64,000 nt of DNA. Origin: Hymenobacter negativus. GTDB taxonomy: Bacteria; Bacteroidota; Bacteroidia; Cytophagales; Hymenobacteraceae. The DNA lies in the NCBI RefSeq assembly GCF_017571495.1, contig NZ_JAGETZ010000001.1, positions 124,001-188,000 on the forward strand, in the 5' to 3' direction. The translations under genes were made by a program, and so were the position numbers. This document shows, in pieces, positions 1-9,065 of the stretch. Positions within the stretch are counted from its first letter, which is position 1. Every line of letters starts with the position of its first letter. The notes under the pieces were generated by a model. That model was not told the origin of the DNA. It saw only the letters and a program-made list of their open reading frames with translations, and did no database searches.

Positions 1-25
1 TCGTGCAGATGAATTCCTAATATCC

Positions 26-283
26 GTGGAAATAACAACCTCTCCCCCAACTTTCGAACATCCGCTGATGCCACGCATCGAAGCGGCCCTCGACACCCTG
101 CGCCCCTACCTGGCCACCGACGGCGGCAACGTACGCGTGGCTAACATTACCGCCGAAGGCGTGCTCCAACTGGAATGGCAGGGTGCCTGCGGTGCCTGCC
201 CTATGTCAACCATGACCCGCGCCGGCCTAGAGGACACCGTAAAAAAAGCGGTACCGGAAATCACAGCTGTTGAGGCCCGATAA
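26..283 (+). CDS. NifU C-terminal-domain protein (Fe-S cluster scaffold)
   Basis: A single NifU-like C-terminal domain of 85 residues. These small proteins hold a transient [4Fe-4S] cluster between two protomers and pass it to apo-proteins in the cytoplasm. The CxxC ligand pair is visible as C55-G-A-C58, preceded by the family's LRPYLxxDGGN segment at residues 25-35. The start used here is GTG at 26. An in-frame ATG at 68 would give a tighter domain-only protein, and the frame stays open to the left edge, so the true start could also lie outside the window. The repeat element just downstream separates it from the convergent SET gene. Confidence 0.85.
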   Translation: MEITTSPPTFEHPLMPRIEAALDTLRPYLATDGGNVRVANITAEGVLQLEWQGACGACPMSTMTRAGLEDTVKKAVPEITAVEAR

Positions 284-319
284 CAGCCTGACTTAGATGC
301 TTTGGCAACGACGCCCATT

Positions 320-418
320 TGTCATCCTGAGTTTGCGAAGGACATTATCACCAAAGAACAATTAGGAGTAACCCTATTTGCGTAGGTGGAATAATGCTTT
401 CTCAAGTTCAGGATGACA
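320..418. repeat. Dispersed inverted-repeat element, copy A
   Basis: The left arm begins TGTCATCCTGAGTTTGCGAA at 320 and the right arm is its imperfect reverse complement, ending ...CAGGATGACA at 418. About 50 bases of interior separate them. It lies between the convergent nifU-like and SET genes. The right arm runs into the SET reading frame and supplies its last two serine codons and its TGA stop (408-416). It belongs to the same family as the elements at 12002, 22850, 25748 and 40584. Confidence 0.75.
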
Positions 419-1028
419 GGTTTTTGCCTAAATCCTTCTCTGGCTCACGGTAATAGCAACTCAGAATAGATTCCATTGTCTTCTCACCGGCAGCTACGGC
501 CAATACTTCCTGCTGGTGTTCAGGGGCCAGCAATCGCAGCAAAGGTTGTTCAACACGGTTGAATGACCGAAAAGCGTCACGGAGTTGCCTATCCCACTGT
601 GCGTGATAATGCAGCAAATCGTCGGGCAAGGCTTGGGTACGGGGGCTGCCTGGCTCGGGCACACAATCGAAGGGCTCGGTGAGGTTGAGGTAACCATAAT
701 CGTCGGTCAAGTCCTCGCCGGGCTGGATGTCGCGCACGGCTAACTCACAATTATAAGCCGTGCTGATGCAGCTGGAACGAAAGCTGTGATTAACAAACCG
801 GGCATGGTCGCCGCAGAGCACATAATCCCCGTTGTGGTCGCGGTAGGAATATTTTTCCAGAAAGACCTTTTGTAAAGGGTCCAGCCGGGCCAGGGTTTGA
901 GAAGAAATAATCTGGTCGAGGGAGTCGAATACCCAAGTGATGGTGCCTTTGGGAATAAGCTTGGTAGCTACCACTCCAAAACCAATTTCGGGACTGATAA
1001 ACCGCAGCTCTGTGTTGGGATGAATCAT
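408..1028 (-). CDS. SET-domain protein
   Basis: A 206-residue protein resembling small stand-alone SET-domain (lysine methyltransferase-fold) proteins. The SET signature is visible as RFVNHS at residues 77-82 (the NHxxxxN-type motif) and the tyrosine-containing DDYGY at 109-113, where the cofactor and substrate lysine meet in the family. An IPKGT segment near residue 25 fits the N-terminal SET strand. The ATG at 1028 was chosen because the open frame further upstream runs antisense into the fahA coding region and its residues do not resemble a SET domain. The substrate is unknown. The C-terminal Ser-Ser-stop is provided by a repeat-element arm. Confidence 0.75.
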   Translation of the reverse strand: MIHPNTELRFISPEIGFGVVATKLIPKGTITWVFDSLDQIISSQTLARLDPLQKVFLEKYSYRDHNGDYVLCGDHARFVNHSFRSSCISTAYNCELAVRDIQPGEDLTDDYGYLNLTEPFDCVPEPGSPRTQALPDDLLHYHAQWDRQLRDAFRSFNRVEQPLLRLLAPEHQQEVLAVAAGEKTMESILSCYYREPEKDLGKNLSS

Positions 1029-1112
1029 AGAAAAGCTGGTTGAAAAGGGGCTGCAATGTTGGCAAAAGCCCCGAGCTAACCAAGCTGAACAGCGTAGCAG
1101 ACGGTCCGGCGC

Positions 1113-1120
1113 TACTTTTG
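1113..1120 (+). promoter_or_regulatory. Putative promoter -7 element for fahA
   Basis: TACTTTTG matches the Bacteroidota TAnnTTTG -7 consensus 22 bases before the fahA ATG. A clear -33 TTTG at the usual 19-21 base spacing is not evident. Confidence 0.45.
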
Positions 1121-1142
1121 TGCCTTCAACCTTTCTCAGCAC

Positions 1143-2429
1143 ATGGCCACTTCGCCCAACTCGCCCACCCTCCGCTCCTGGATTGACATCCGCCCCGAAA
1201 GCGACTTTCCCATTCAGAACCTGCCGTTTGGCGTGTTCGAAACCGATGAGCGAGGACCGCACTTGGGCGTTGCCATTGGCGGCTATGTGTTTGACCTGTA
1301 CGCCGCTAGTCAGTTCGGCTTTTTTGAGGATTTGGAAGAGCTAGGTGATACCCAGCCCAAAGTATTTCGCCGCCGCTCGCTGAATGCCTTTCTGCGGCTG
1401 GGCCGGCCGGCTTGGCGGGCCGTACGCCAGCGCGTGAGCGAGCTGCTGCGCCACGACGAGCCCCGCCTGCGCGACAATGAGTTGGCCGTGCGCGACTGCC
1501 TGTTGCGCCAAACCGATGTGCGGATGCTACGCCCCGTGAAGCCTGCCAACTACACCGACTTCTATAGCAGCATCGAACACGCCACCAACGTGGGTACCAT
1601 GTTCCGCGACCCGGCTAACGCCCTGCTGCCCAACTGGCGCCACCTGCCCATAGGCTACCACGGCCGTACCAGCAGCATCGTGGTATCAGGCACCAGCATT
1701 CATCGGCCCAACGGCCAGCGCAAGGCCCCCGATGAAGCGGCTCCAACTTTCGGACCCAGCCGCCAGCTCGATTTTGAGCTGGAAATGGCCTTCGTGGTGG
1801 GCACCGGCACCGCCCTGGGCAGTACCGTAAGTATAGATGCGGCTGAAGACCATATTTTTGGCCTGTGCCTGTTCAACGACTGGAGCGCCCGTGACTTACA
1901 AAGCTGGGAATACGTACCGTTGGGGCCATTTTTGGCCAAGAACTTCGGCAGTAGCATTGCCCCTTGGGTGGTGACGCTCGATGCACTGGAGCCCTTCCGC
2001 TTGGCCGGTCCCACGCAAGAGCCAACGCCCCTGCCCTACCTGGCCCAGACCGGAGCCCACAATTTCGACGTGCACCTCGAAATAGCCCTAACGCCCGCCG
2101 AAGGCCCGGAAACGACCATTAGCCGCACCAATTTCGGCCTGATGTATTGGAGCATGGCCCAGCAACTCACCCATCACGCCTCCAACGGCTGCAACCTCGA
2201 AGCTGGCGACCTTTACGCCTCCGGTACCATCTCCGGCCCGACGCCCGATTCTCTCGGCTCAATGCTGGAGCTGGCTTGGCGCGGCACCCGCCCCCTACCA
2301 CTCGCCGATGGCTCCGAACGCAAATTCCTGCTCGATGGCGATACGGTAATTATGCGCGGCTACGCCGAGAAAGAAGGTGTGCGCATCGGATTCGGCGAAG
2401 TGCGCGGCACGGTGCTACCGGCTATATAG
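1143..2429 (+). CDS. fahA: Fumarylacetoacetase
   Basis: Catalyses the last step of tyrosine/homogentisate breakdown, hydrolysing fumarylacetoacetate to fumarate and acetoacetate in the cytoplasm. The 428-residue length matches full-length FAH. An SH3-like N-terminal domain (to about residue 130) precedes the FAH barrel. Metal ligands expected from the family are present: D139 in YTDFYSS, E212 and E214 in LDFELEM, and D246 in FNDWSARD. The catalytic histidine is H146 in IEHATNVG. It is transcribed alone, divergently from the SET gene, and a convergent terminator follows. No other tyrosine-catabolic gene lies in the window. Confidence 0.96.
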   Translation: MATSPNSPTLRSWIDIRPESDFPIQNLPFGVFETDERGPHLGVAIGGYVFDLYAASQFGFFEDLEELGDTQPKVFRRRSLNAFLRLGRPAWRAVRQRVSELLRHDEPRLRDNELAVRDCLLRQTDVRMLRPVKPANYTDFYSSIEHATNVGTMFRDPANALLPNWRHLPIGYHGRTSSIVVSGTSIHRPNGQRKAPDEAAPTFGPSRQLDFELEMAFVVGTGTALGSTVSIDAAEDHIFGLCLFNDWSARDLQSWEYVPLGPFLAKNFGSSIAPWVVTLDALEPFRLAGPTQEPTPLPYLAQTGAHNFDVHLEIALTPAEGPETTISRTNFGLMYWSMAQQLTHHASNGCNLEAGDLYASGTISGPTPDSLGSMLELAWRGTRPLPLADGSERKFLLDGDTVIMRGYAEKEGVRIGFGEVRGTVLPAI

Positions 2430-2434
2430 GCTCG

Positions 2435-2515
2435 CGCAAAGTTTAAAAATTAAGTCTCGCCGAGTAGGATGTCATTCATCTTCCTTAGCGAGACTTAATT
2501 CTTTTGAAACTTCGC
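2435..2515. terminator. Bidirectional terminator between fahA and miaE
   Basis: ATTAAGTCTCGC (2449-2460) is perfectly repeated in inverse at 2488-2499, with weaker pairing of flanking GCGC/AAGTTT and AAACTTCGCG segments. T-rich stretches follow the stem on both strands. It sits between convergent genes. Confidence 0.65.
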
Positions 2516-2527
2516 GAAACCTTGCGC

Positions 2528-3124
2528 TTAGTGCATTCGGTCGTCGCGAACGGGTAAATTTGTTATGATTTCGCCTTCAACTATCAGCAATTCCTGCAGC
2601 CGCTCATCTACAGCTTTCGGGTCGCAATATTCCTTCGCTAAGTCGACGTAGCTCACAAAATGGGCGGCTTCCGATACCATTAATTCGTAATAAAATTTAC
2701 TCAATTCCTGGTCGGCAATATTTTGCCAGAGTAATTTGAAACGCTCGCAGCTGCGGGCCTCAATCAGTGCCGACACCAGAAGTTGGTCCATGAGCTGGCG
2801 CTCGCGGGCCCCACCCTTGCGTACGTGCGCTAATAGCTGCACTACATACTCATCTTTGCGCGGACGGCCGAGGGCAAAACCGCGCTTACGCAGCTCCAGC
2901 AACACTCTTTCGAAGTGGCTCCACTCTTCGGCAACTAAGTCCGTCAGCTCATCCACGAGGCGGGTTTTCTCGGGGTAATGGATAATCATGCTGATGCCGG
3001 TGCTGGCGGCTTTCTGCTCGCACCAAGCGTGGTCGACCAGAATATCTTCGATGTTTTTCTCGGCGATATTTACCCAGCGCGGGTCAGTATTCAACTTTAA
3101 TTTCAGAATTGTTTTTTCTTTCAT
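2528..3124 (-). CDS. miaE: tRNA-(ms2io6A37) hydroxylase, MiaE family
   Basis: A ferritin-like diiron monooxygenase that hydroxylates the isopentenyl group of ms2i6A at position 37 of tRNAs reading UNN codons. The 198-residue length is normal. Carboxylate/histidine iron-ligand helices are visible as EEWSHFERV, IEARSCERF and SEAAHFVSY, in the expected order. It starts 10 bases after the porin gene, so it is probably the last gene of the lpxK-porin-miaE unit. The miaB gene making its substrate modification lies at 12215. Confidence 0.9.
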   Translation of the reverse strand: MKEKTILKLKLNTDPRWVNIAEKNIEDILVDHAWCEQKAASTGISMIIHYPEKTRLVDELTDLVAEEWSHFERVLLELRKRGFALGRPRKDEYVVQLLAHVRKGGARERQLMDQLLVSALIEARSCERFKLLWQNIADQELSKFYYELMVSEAAHFVSYVDLAKEYCDPKAVDERLQELLIVEGEIITNLPVRDDRMH

Positions 3125-3134
3125 TTCCGTATTT

Positions 3135-5123
3135 CTAATTAAAGAAATTCCATTTTACCCCAAACTGAAAACGGCGCGGATAACCGGTATAATAAGGCGT
3201 GGTGAAATAGCCGTTATCGAGCACTCCCTGATTCAAATAAGCTACTTTCAGGAAAACAGAAACCGTTTTAATATCTGCAGACAAAAACACATCCACCAGC
3301 GGGTAAGGCCGAATGCTGAACGTTTCCTGCTGATAAAATTGCTGGGTGCTGGGACTGTAATTGTAGGCTTGGAACCGGGACTGGAAATACATTTCGGCTC
3401 CTACTTGGGTAAATAGCGCCTTGCGGAAAATATAGCTTTCGTAGTACACTCGCGAATTAGAAACTAGGCTAGGAATCCGAATCCCTTCTTTATCGGCCTC
3501 ACCGCCGCGGGTGTAGGTAGCCTGATTGTCGAAGCCGACACGGCCCAGGCGGGCAGTATGCCGTGCATAGACAATCAATAGGTTACGAGTAGCACTGAGC
3601 TGCGTGGGGCGGCCATCGGTGCCGTAATACACCAGATTGATGATGTTAGCGACGCTGGCGCTCGCTTCAAAACGCTGGTCGGTAAGAATGCCAATATTGG
3701 GCAATTTCAGGCGCAGGCGGCCGGTGAGTTGCTGCGTGCTGGTATTATTTAAACTGTCGTTGTGCCACTCATAGTTATTGCCAACATGCTCTTGCTGCAT
3801 GAGAGTGGGTGAATAGGAATTAACCAGCGCTTCAGCCGAAAGCGGACCGGTCCGGATGGATGCCTGTGCCCAATACTCGTTGCCTACTTTATACTCGCCA
3901 GCAGCCTCAATGGCGTAGATTTTTCGATAATTAAAAGCCGCTGTTCCTCCCACAAACGCATTGAAATAATTTTCATTATGAACTTCTTCCAACTCCAGAC
4001 CAGTAGAAATGGGCGCCTGGTAGAGCTGCTGATTGCTCTTCAGCGACTGCTCAACCAGACTGGCGTTGCGGAAACGGCTGTAAATACGATATTCCACCGC
4101 GTCGGTACGCCCAAGCAGCCCCACGGTGTTTTCAACTTGGCGGTATTCGGCCCGGTCGAGGATGGCGGCGGTGTTGCGCAGTACCCGTGGGTAGTATAAT
4201 ACATCAGGCTGGTAGAAAGTATTGCGCAAGGTCAGCGCTTTGTCATAATAGCTATTATACTGACGCTTGGCATCGAAGGTGTGATAGGCAGTGAGGCCCC
4301 GACCAAGCAGGCGGTAAGTTTGGGTAAAATACAGCTCGTCACGGTCTTCGGTATTGACGGCTTGGCTCAGATTAACCTTCTGTTGGGCATATTTGAAAAG
4401 TTCCTGGGGTCGGTTTTCACCCTCGATGAAGGTCTCTCCATCTACAATCGAAGTAGTTGTGACGGGCCGGATACCTCCTTGCTCAACAGCGCGGTGGCGT
4501 ACGTTACTGAAATTTATCAACAGGTGATAACGCTCATCATCTGTTTGATAGCGGCCGAAAAGCAAAATATTGGAATGCTCCACAAGGCCGTCGCGGGACC
4601 GGACGGGGTCGAGCACTTTGTTAGATGCAATCCGCTCGTAGGCTAGGCCCACGCTGAAGTTCTTTTTGAGGCTGCGGCTGTAGCTGATTTCAAACACCTG
4701 CTCGCCGGCCCCTGACTGGATGTAACGGAAAAACGAGTACGGTGAACGCGAATCGTAATACGGCACCGTGGTAGCGTCGCGGGCGTATTTATCGAAGACG
4801 TTGCGGCCAAAGCGGGCACCCAACTGGTAATTGGGCTGGTACAGCAACGGCCGCGAGGCCGTGCCCACAGCTCCCAAATCCTGCTGAAACGTGGTATCGT
4901 GAAACCAGAACCGCGCCTGTGGCCAGCGCGTGAGCGTGGTATCGAGCGGTGTGCCGGAGGTGGAGTCGCGCAACACCTCGGCCTCATAGATGATGCGGGT
5001 GGTTTTGGGGCCGTAAAGGACTTTGGTGGAGTCGTCGCGCACCTGCGCCCGGGTACCCGGGGCGCCCCACAGCGCCAACACGACCAGTAAAACAGCCAGC
5101 GGCCGCAGACGGGTCCAAATCAT
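3135..5123 (-). CDS. Putative porin, Bacteroidetes type
   Basis: A 662-residue outer-membrane beta-barrel protein of the Bacteroidetes putative-porin family. An N-terminal signal peptide (hydrophobic core LAVLLVVLALWG, cleavage near TRAQ at residue 27) is followed by alternating aromatic-rich strands, and the chain ends in KWNFFN, a terminal aromatic of the kind used by the Bam machinery. The ATG at 5123 was chosen because it puts the signal sequence at the N-terminus; the longer frame upstream lacks any signal. Substrate is unknown. It follows lpxK by 84 bases on the same strand, so the two outer-membrane functions may be co-expressed. Confidence 0.85.
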   Translation of the reverse strand: MIWTRLRPLAVLLVVLALWGAPGTRAQVRDDSTKVLYGPKTTRIIYEAEVLRDSTSGTPLDTTLTRWPQARFWFHDTTFQQDLGAVGTASRPLLYQPNYQLGARFGRNVFDKYARDATTVPYYDSRSPYSFFRYIQSGAGEQVFEISYSRSLKKNFSVGLAYERIASNKVLDPVRSRDGLVEHSNILLFGRYQTDDERYHLLINFSNVRHRAVEQGGIRPVTTTSIVDGETFIEGENRPQELFKYAQQKVNLSQAVNTEDRDELYFTQTYRLLGRGLTAYHTFDAKRQYNSYYDKALTLRNTFYQPDVLYYPRVLRNTAAILDRAEYRQVENTVGLLGRTDAVEYRIYSRFRNASLVEQSLKSNQQLYQAPISTGLELEEVHNENYFNAFVGGTAAFNYRKIYAIEAAGEYKVGNEYWAQASIRTGPLSAEALVNSYSPTLMQQEHVGNNYEWHNDSLNNTSTQQLTGRLRLKLPNIGILTDQRFEASASVANIINLVYYGTDGRPTQLSATRNLLIVYARHTARLGRVGFDNQATYTRGGEADKEGIRIPSLVSNSRVYYESYIFRKALFTQVGAEMYFQSRFQAYNYSPSTQQFYQQETFSIRPYPLVDVFLSADIKTVSVFLKVAYLNQGVLDNGYFTTPYYTGYPRRFQFGVKWNFFN

Positions 5124-5207
5124 CGAAAATACTCCTTGCAGGGATGCGTTCAAGCGGGTAGCAATTGCGCCGGATTGCCGAAGCAACCGGCCGGGTCAAC
5201 GTAATAA

Positions 5208-6287
5208 TCAAGCATTTGGTACGGGCGCACCGGGCAGTAGCCGGCGCAAAGCTGCGCTGCCACTCCCCAGAAACGCCACCCGCACCGGAATGGTATAGAA
5301 AGGCAGGCCCACCTGCGCCGCCCGCAATTCCGGGCTTTGCAGGCGTGTGGCATCCTTTTCCGTTGTAAAAATAGGCCAGCCCGGCTGCCAATGCATTCGC
5401 AACGCTGCCACATCGGCGGGTGTGAAAGCATAATGGTCGGGAAAATCGGCGTGGCGCCGAATGTCAAAACCCTGTTTTTCAAGCTCATTACGCAGCGGAC
5501 CAGGCTGCGCTATTCCCGTCAGCAACAATGCCGACCCAGGAGTTAACACCACATTTTGTGCAACTGGCTCAGCGCCTGCTTCCGGATGTAACGCGTGGGG
5601 CGGCGCGTAAGCATAGGCCGAAAATAGCACAGGAACGTCGGGGTTGGTATAGCACTGAACCCGCGCGGCAATAGCGTGCTGCGCCGTTTCGGAGAGGTCG
5701 GGTGGGCACTTGGTTACAATAACGACGTCGGCCCGCTTGGCTCCGCTACGACTTTCGCGCAGGCGGCCGGCGGGCAGCACTAGGTCATCATAAAACGGGC
5801 GGGCCAGCTCGGTCAGCAAGATATTCAGCGTAGGCCGCACGGCGCGGTGCTGGTAGGCATCATCGAGCACGATAACTGTGATTTCCGGGTGCTGCTGGAG
5901 CAGTAACTGAGCCCCGAGGCTGCGCTCTTCCGCCACGGAAACTGGCACCCGTTGCGATGCAAATAGTCCGAAATACTGCCACGGCTCGTCGCCCACCGTG
6001 GCGGCCGAATCCTGGGCACTTGCCAGGCGCGGGCCTTTGGTCTGGCGACCGTAGCCGCGGCTCAGAATAGCCGGGCGATGCCCCTGGCGCAACAGTTCTT
6101 CTACCAGCCAGATGACGTGGGGGGTTTTGCCGGTGCCGCCCACCCGTAGGTTGCCCACGTTGAGGAGTGGCACGGCGAAGGTTTCGGCGCGTTTCCAGCC
6201 GATGTCGTACAGCCAATTGCGCGCGGCCAGCACCCCGGCATAAAGCCAGGAAAACGGTAGCAGCAGAAAAGCCAGCACAGACGGCAT
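5208..6287 (-). CDS. lpxK: Tetraacyldisaccharide 4'-kinase
   Basis: Phosphorylates the 4' position of the lipid A disaccharide precursor at the inner membrane, the step making lipid IVA. The 359-residue protein has an N-terminal membrane-associating helix (residues 3-20) and the P-loop VGNLRVGGTGKT at 44-55, characteristic of LpxK. ILSRGYG and the VIVLDDAYQHR segment, also typical, follow. The ATG at 6287 is preferred because upstream residues do not resemble the family. It heads a minus-strand unit with the porin and miaE and has a TACTTTTG promoter element just upstream. Confidence 0.93.
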   Translation of the reverse strand: MPSVLAFLLLPFSWLYAGVLAARNWLYDIGWKRAETFAVPLLNVGNLRVGGTGKTPHVIWLVEELLRQGHRPAILSRGYGRQTKGPRLASAQDSAATVGDEPWQYFGLFASQRVPVSVAEERSLGAQLLLQQHPEITVIVLDDAYQHRAVRPTLNILLTELARPFYDDLVLPAGRLRESRSGAKRADVVIVTKCPPDLSETAQHAIAARVQCYTNPDVPVLFSAYAYAPPHALHPEAGAEPVAQNVVLTPGSALLLTGIAQPGPLRNELEKQGFDIRRHADFPDHYAFTPADVAALRMHWQPGWPIFTTEKDATRLQSPELRAAQVGLPFYTIPVRVAFLGSGSAALRRLLPGAPVPNA

Positions 6288-6316
6288 AAATAGCAAAACG
6301 CCACAACAACGGCCTG

Positions 6317-6324
6317 CAAAAGTA
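6317..6324 (-). promoter_or_regulatory. Putative promoter -7 element for lpxK
   Basis: On the minus strand this reads TACTTTTG, a match to TAnnTTTG, 29 bases before the lpxK ATG. No convincing -33 TTTG is seen. Confidence 0.4.
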
Positions 6325-6380
6325 CGGCGACCTAGAACTTGTACCCCGAAGTTTTGTCTGCTTTCTTCACCTCTCTTCCC

Positions 6381-7067
6381 ATGTCCCAGTTTGCCGACCC
6401 GCTGTTGCATTTCCTCAGCACTTTCCCCATCCCCACTGCGCTTCCCACCGGCGTAGAGGCCCGCAGCCCATTCCGCGAACCGGCCGTGTACGACCTGTTG
6501 AGCCAGTTTGCCCATAAATTCTACTCCGATGGTCCGCCCCGTGTGGCGGTGCTGGGCATCAACCCCGGCCGGCTGGGCATGGGCCGCACCGGGGTAGCCT
6601 TCACCGACCCTACAGCCTTGGCCGAATATTGCGGCATTGCTAACGACCTGCCCCGGCAACGCCCCGAAACTTCCACCCAGTTTGTGTACAAGGTCATCAC
6701 TGAGATGGGCGGGCCAGCAGCTTTTTACCAGCATTTTTATGTGGGCTCGCTCTACCCGCTGGTTTTGCTAAAGGACGGCCTAAACCACAACTATTACGAC
6801 TCACCAGCCCTGATAAAGGCTTTATGGTCGGATATTCAGTTATCGCTGCGCCAACAAGTGCAGGAGTTAGGTTTGCGCCGTGATGTAGCCGTGAGCTTGG
6901 GCAAGCGCAACGGCGAATTCTTTAAGCGTCTGAATGCCGAATTGGGCCTATTCGATAAAATTATTGTGCTCGACCACCCACGCTACCTCATGCAATACAA
7001 GAGCCGCAACACGACTACCAATGTGGCCCACTACGTGGAAACCCTGGGCCAGCTTCTAAACCTGTAG
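6381..7067 (+). CDS. SMUG2-like uracil-DNA glycosylase family protein (DUF4918)
   Basis: A 228-residue protein resembling the SMUG2/DUF4918 branch of the uracil-DNA glycosylase superfamily, which removes damaged pyrimidines during base-excision repair. The water-activating loop of the family is seen as VLGINPGRLG (residues 56-65), and the C-terminal HPRYLMQY contains the conserved histidine motif. The ATG at 6381 was chosen because the 14 residues upstream are not family-like and overlap the lpxK promoter. It is divergent from lpxK. Substrate specificity cannot be told from sequence. Confidence 0.78.
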   Translation: MSQFADPLLHFLSTFPIPTALPTGVEARSPFREPAVYDLLSQFAHKFYSDGPPRVAVLGINPGRLGMGRTGVAFTDPTALAEYCGIANDLPRQRPETSTQFVYKVITEMGGPAAFYQHFYVGSLYPLVLLKDGLNHNYYDSPALIKALWSDIQLSLRQQVQELGLRRDVAVSLGKRNGEFFKRLNAELGLFDKIIVLDHPRYLMQYKSRNTTTNVAHYVETLGQLLNL

Positions 7068-7119
7068 CAGGTCTAGCCACCTTTGTTGATTGCTCACTGC
7101 TAATTGTTACCTAACCCAA

Positions 7120-8241
7120 ATGCCTACCGTTCAAGACCTTGCCCGCCTACTGGAAGCCGCCGCGCCCCTCGCCTACCAGGAAAGCTACGACAACGCCGGC
7201 CTGCAATGCGGCAACCCGCAGGCTGAAATAACTGGCGTACTCATTACCCTCGACTGCACGCCCGCCGTGGTGGACGAAGCCGTGAGGCGCGGCTGCAACG
7301 TGGTGGTAGCCCACCACCCAGTCATTTTTCGGCCACTTAAACGCCTCACCGGGGCCAACGAAGTAGAGCAAACAATCATCGCGGCCCTCAAAAATGACGT
7401 AGCTATTTACGCTGCTCACACCAACCTCGACAATGTGCGCGGCGGTGTGAACGACAAGCTGGCGGAAAAATTAGGCCTTCTGAAAACGCGTGTGCTGGCC
7501 CCGCAAAGCGGTATGCTCGCTCGCCTCATCACCTACATCCCCAACCGACCGGAAGACCAGCAGGCCGATGTTGCTGGGCACGTATTGGCGGCGCTCTACG
7601 CCGCCGGGGCCGGGCAGGTGGGCCAGTATTCTGATTGCAGCTTCCGTACCGAGGGCACTGGCACTTTCACCCCCGGCATAGGCACAAAGCCGGCTATTGG
7701 TGCTCAAAATCAACCCGAAACCGTAGCAGAGTTGCGCATAGAAGTGCTGCTGCCGCTGCATCGGCAGGCGCACGTACTGCGGGCTTTACGAACAGCCCAT
7801 CCGTATGAGGAAGTTGCCTATGAGCTGATTAAACTGGAAAATGTACACCAGGAAGTGGGCGCAGGCCTAGTGGGCGAATTGCCGGAGGCACTGGCTCCGG
7901 CCACGTTCCGACAGCTGCTAAAGCGGCAATTGCTGGTGCCGGTGGTGCGCCACACGACTTTTGAAAAACCGATTAAAACGGTAGCTATCTGTGGCGGAGC
8001 AGGGGCCTTCCTCATTGGTGCGGCGCGGGCGGTTGGGGCCGATGCCTATGTGACCGGCGACGTGAAATACCACGAGTTTTTTGGGGCCGAGGGCCAGCTG
8101 ATGCTTTGCGACGTGGGCCATTTTGAGAGCGAGCAGTTCACTGGTGAAGTGTTCCGGGATTTGTTAACAGCCGGATTTTCGCGTACTTTTGCGGTCTTAA
8201 TCGCCGAAACCCCTACGAACCCCGTTCAGTATGACTGCTAA
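7120..8241 (+). CDS. NIF3-like dinuclear metal-centre protein
   Basis: A 373-residue member of the NIF3/YbgI family (often named GTP cyclohydrolase I type 2), forming hexameric toroids with a two-metal site. Likely ligands are the histidines in VAHHPVIFR, HTNLD and GHFESE near the C-terminus. The middle region (about 130-240) is the inserted PII-like domain found in longer family members. The ATG at 7120 is preferred over an upstream TTG at 7090. It overlaps the next gene by 11 bases, indicating translational coupling with the zinc-ribbon protein, a pairing common in Bacteroidota. The cellular function is not established. Confidence 0.88.
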   Translation: MPTVQDLARLLEAAAPLAYQESYDNAGLQCGNPQAEITGVLITLDCTPAVVDEAVRRGCNVVVAHHPVIFRPLKRLTGANEVEQTIIAALKNDVAIYAAHTNLDNVRGGVNDKLAEKLGLLKTRVLAPQSGMLARLITYIPNRPEDQQADVAGHVLAALYAAGAGQVGQYSDCSFRTEGTGTFTPGIGTKPAIGAQNQPETVAELRIEVLLPLHRQAHVLRALRTAHPYEEVAYELIKLENVHQEVGAGLVGELPEALAPATFRQLLKRQLLVPVVRHTTFEKPIKTVAICGGAGAFLIGAARAVGADAYVTGDVKYHEFFGAEGQLMLCDVGHFESEQFTGEVFRDLLTAGFSRTFAVLIAETPTNPVQYDC

Positions 8242-8992
8242 TAGTGCCGCCGTGGCCCCCGCCGACGTTCCCGTAGCCGCTAAGCTCGAAGCCCTGCTCA
8301 CCTTGCAGCACCTCGACTCGCAGCTGGACGAAATCCGGCGCGTGCGCGGCGATTTGCCCGAGGAAGTGAGCGACCTGGAAGACGAAATTGCTGGCTACGA
8401 AGTCCGCGTGAAGAAATTCGACGAGGACATTCAGGGTTTGAACGACTTCATCAAGAGCCGCAAACAGGCCAGCAAAGATGCCGAGTCGCTCATCAAGAAG
8501 TACGACGAGCAACAGCAGAATGTGCGTAACAACCGCGAGTTCGAAGCTATTGCCAAGGAAATTGAGCTGCAGCGCCTGGAAATCCAGATTGCTGACAAAA
8601 AAATCAAAGAGGCTCAGTACCAGATTGACGTTAAAAACGCCGAAATCAGCGGTACGAAATCGAAGTTGGATGAGCGTCGCAAGGACCTCGACACCAAGAA
8701 AAGCGAGCTCGATACCATCATTTCGGAAAACGAAGAGGAAGAGCGCGGCATCATGGCCCAGCGCGAGGAGGCCACCAAACCAGTGGAAGCCCGCTTGCTG
8801 ACGGCCTACACCCGCATCCGCGGCAACGTGCGCAACGGCCTGGCCGTGGTACTAGTGCGCCGCGACGCCTGCGGTGGCTGCTTCAACACAGTGCCGCCCC
8901 AGCGCCAGGCTGATATCATCTCGCATAAGAAAATCATCGTGTGCGAGCACTGCGGCCGGATTCTGGCCGATGTGGAAGCCCGCATCTCATAG
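8231..8992 (+). CDS. Coiled-coil protein with C4 zinc ribbon
   Basis: A 253-residue protein with a long charged coiled coil (about residues 20-190) and a C-terminal zinc ribbon whose ligand pairs are CGGC and CEHC. This is the DUF164/CdsZ-like architecture, found beside NIF3-like genes. The coiled coil probably forms a helical hairpin, and the ribbon may bind nucleic acid or a partner. It overlaps the preceding gene and is followed by a strong terminator, so the two form a bicistron. Confidence 0.85.
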   Translation: MTANSAAVAPADVPVAAKLEALLTLQHLDSQLDEIRRVRGDLPEEVSDLEDEIAGYEVRVKKFDEDIQGLNDFIKSRKQASKDAESLIKKYDEQQQNVRNNREFEAIAKEIELQRLEIQIADKKIKEAQYQIDVKNAEISGTKSKLDERRKDLDTKKSELDTIISENEEEERGIMAQREEATKPVEARLLTAYTRIRGNVRNGLAVVLVRRDACGGCFNTVPPQRQADIISHKKIIVCEHCGRILADVEARIS

Positions 8993-9013
8993 TTTTCGCT
9001 ACCGGTTTTGAAT

Positions 9014-9044
9014 AAAAAAGGAACGGCGCTGCCGTTCCTTTTTT
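9014..9044 (+). terminator. Rho-independent terminator
   Basis: GGAACGGC, loop GCT, GCCGTTCC flanked by six As and six Ts form a perfect 14-bp stem ending in a T run, 22 bases after the zinc-ribbon gene. Confidence 0.92.
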
Positions 9045-9065
9045 ATTGTCTGGCTTTTCTGCTTC

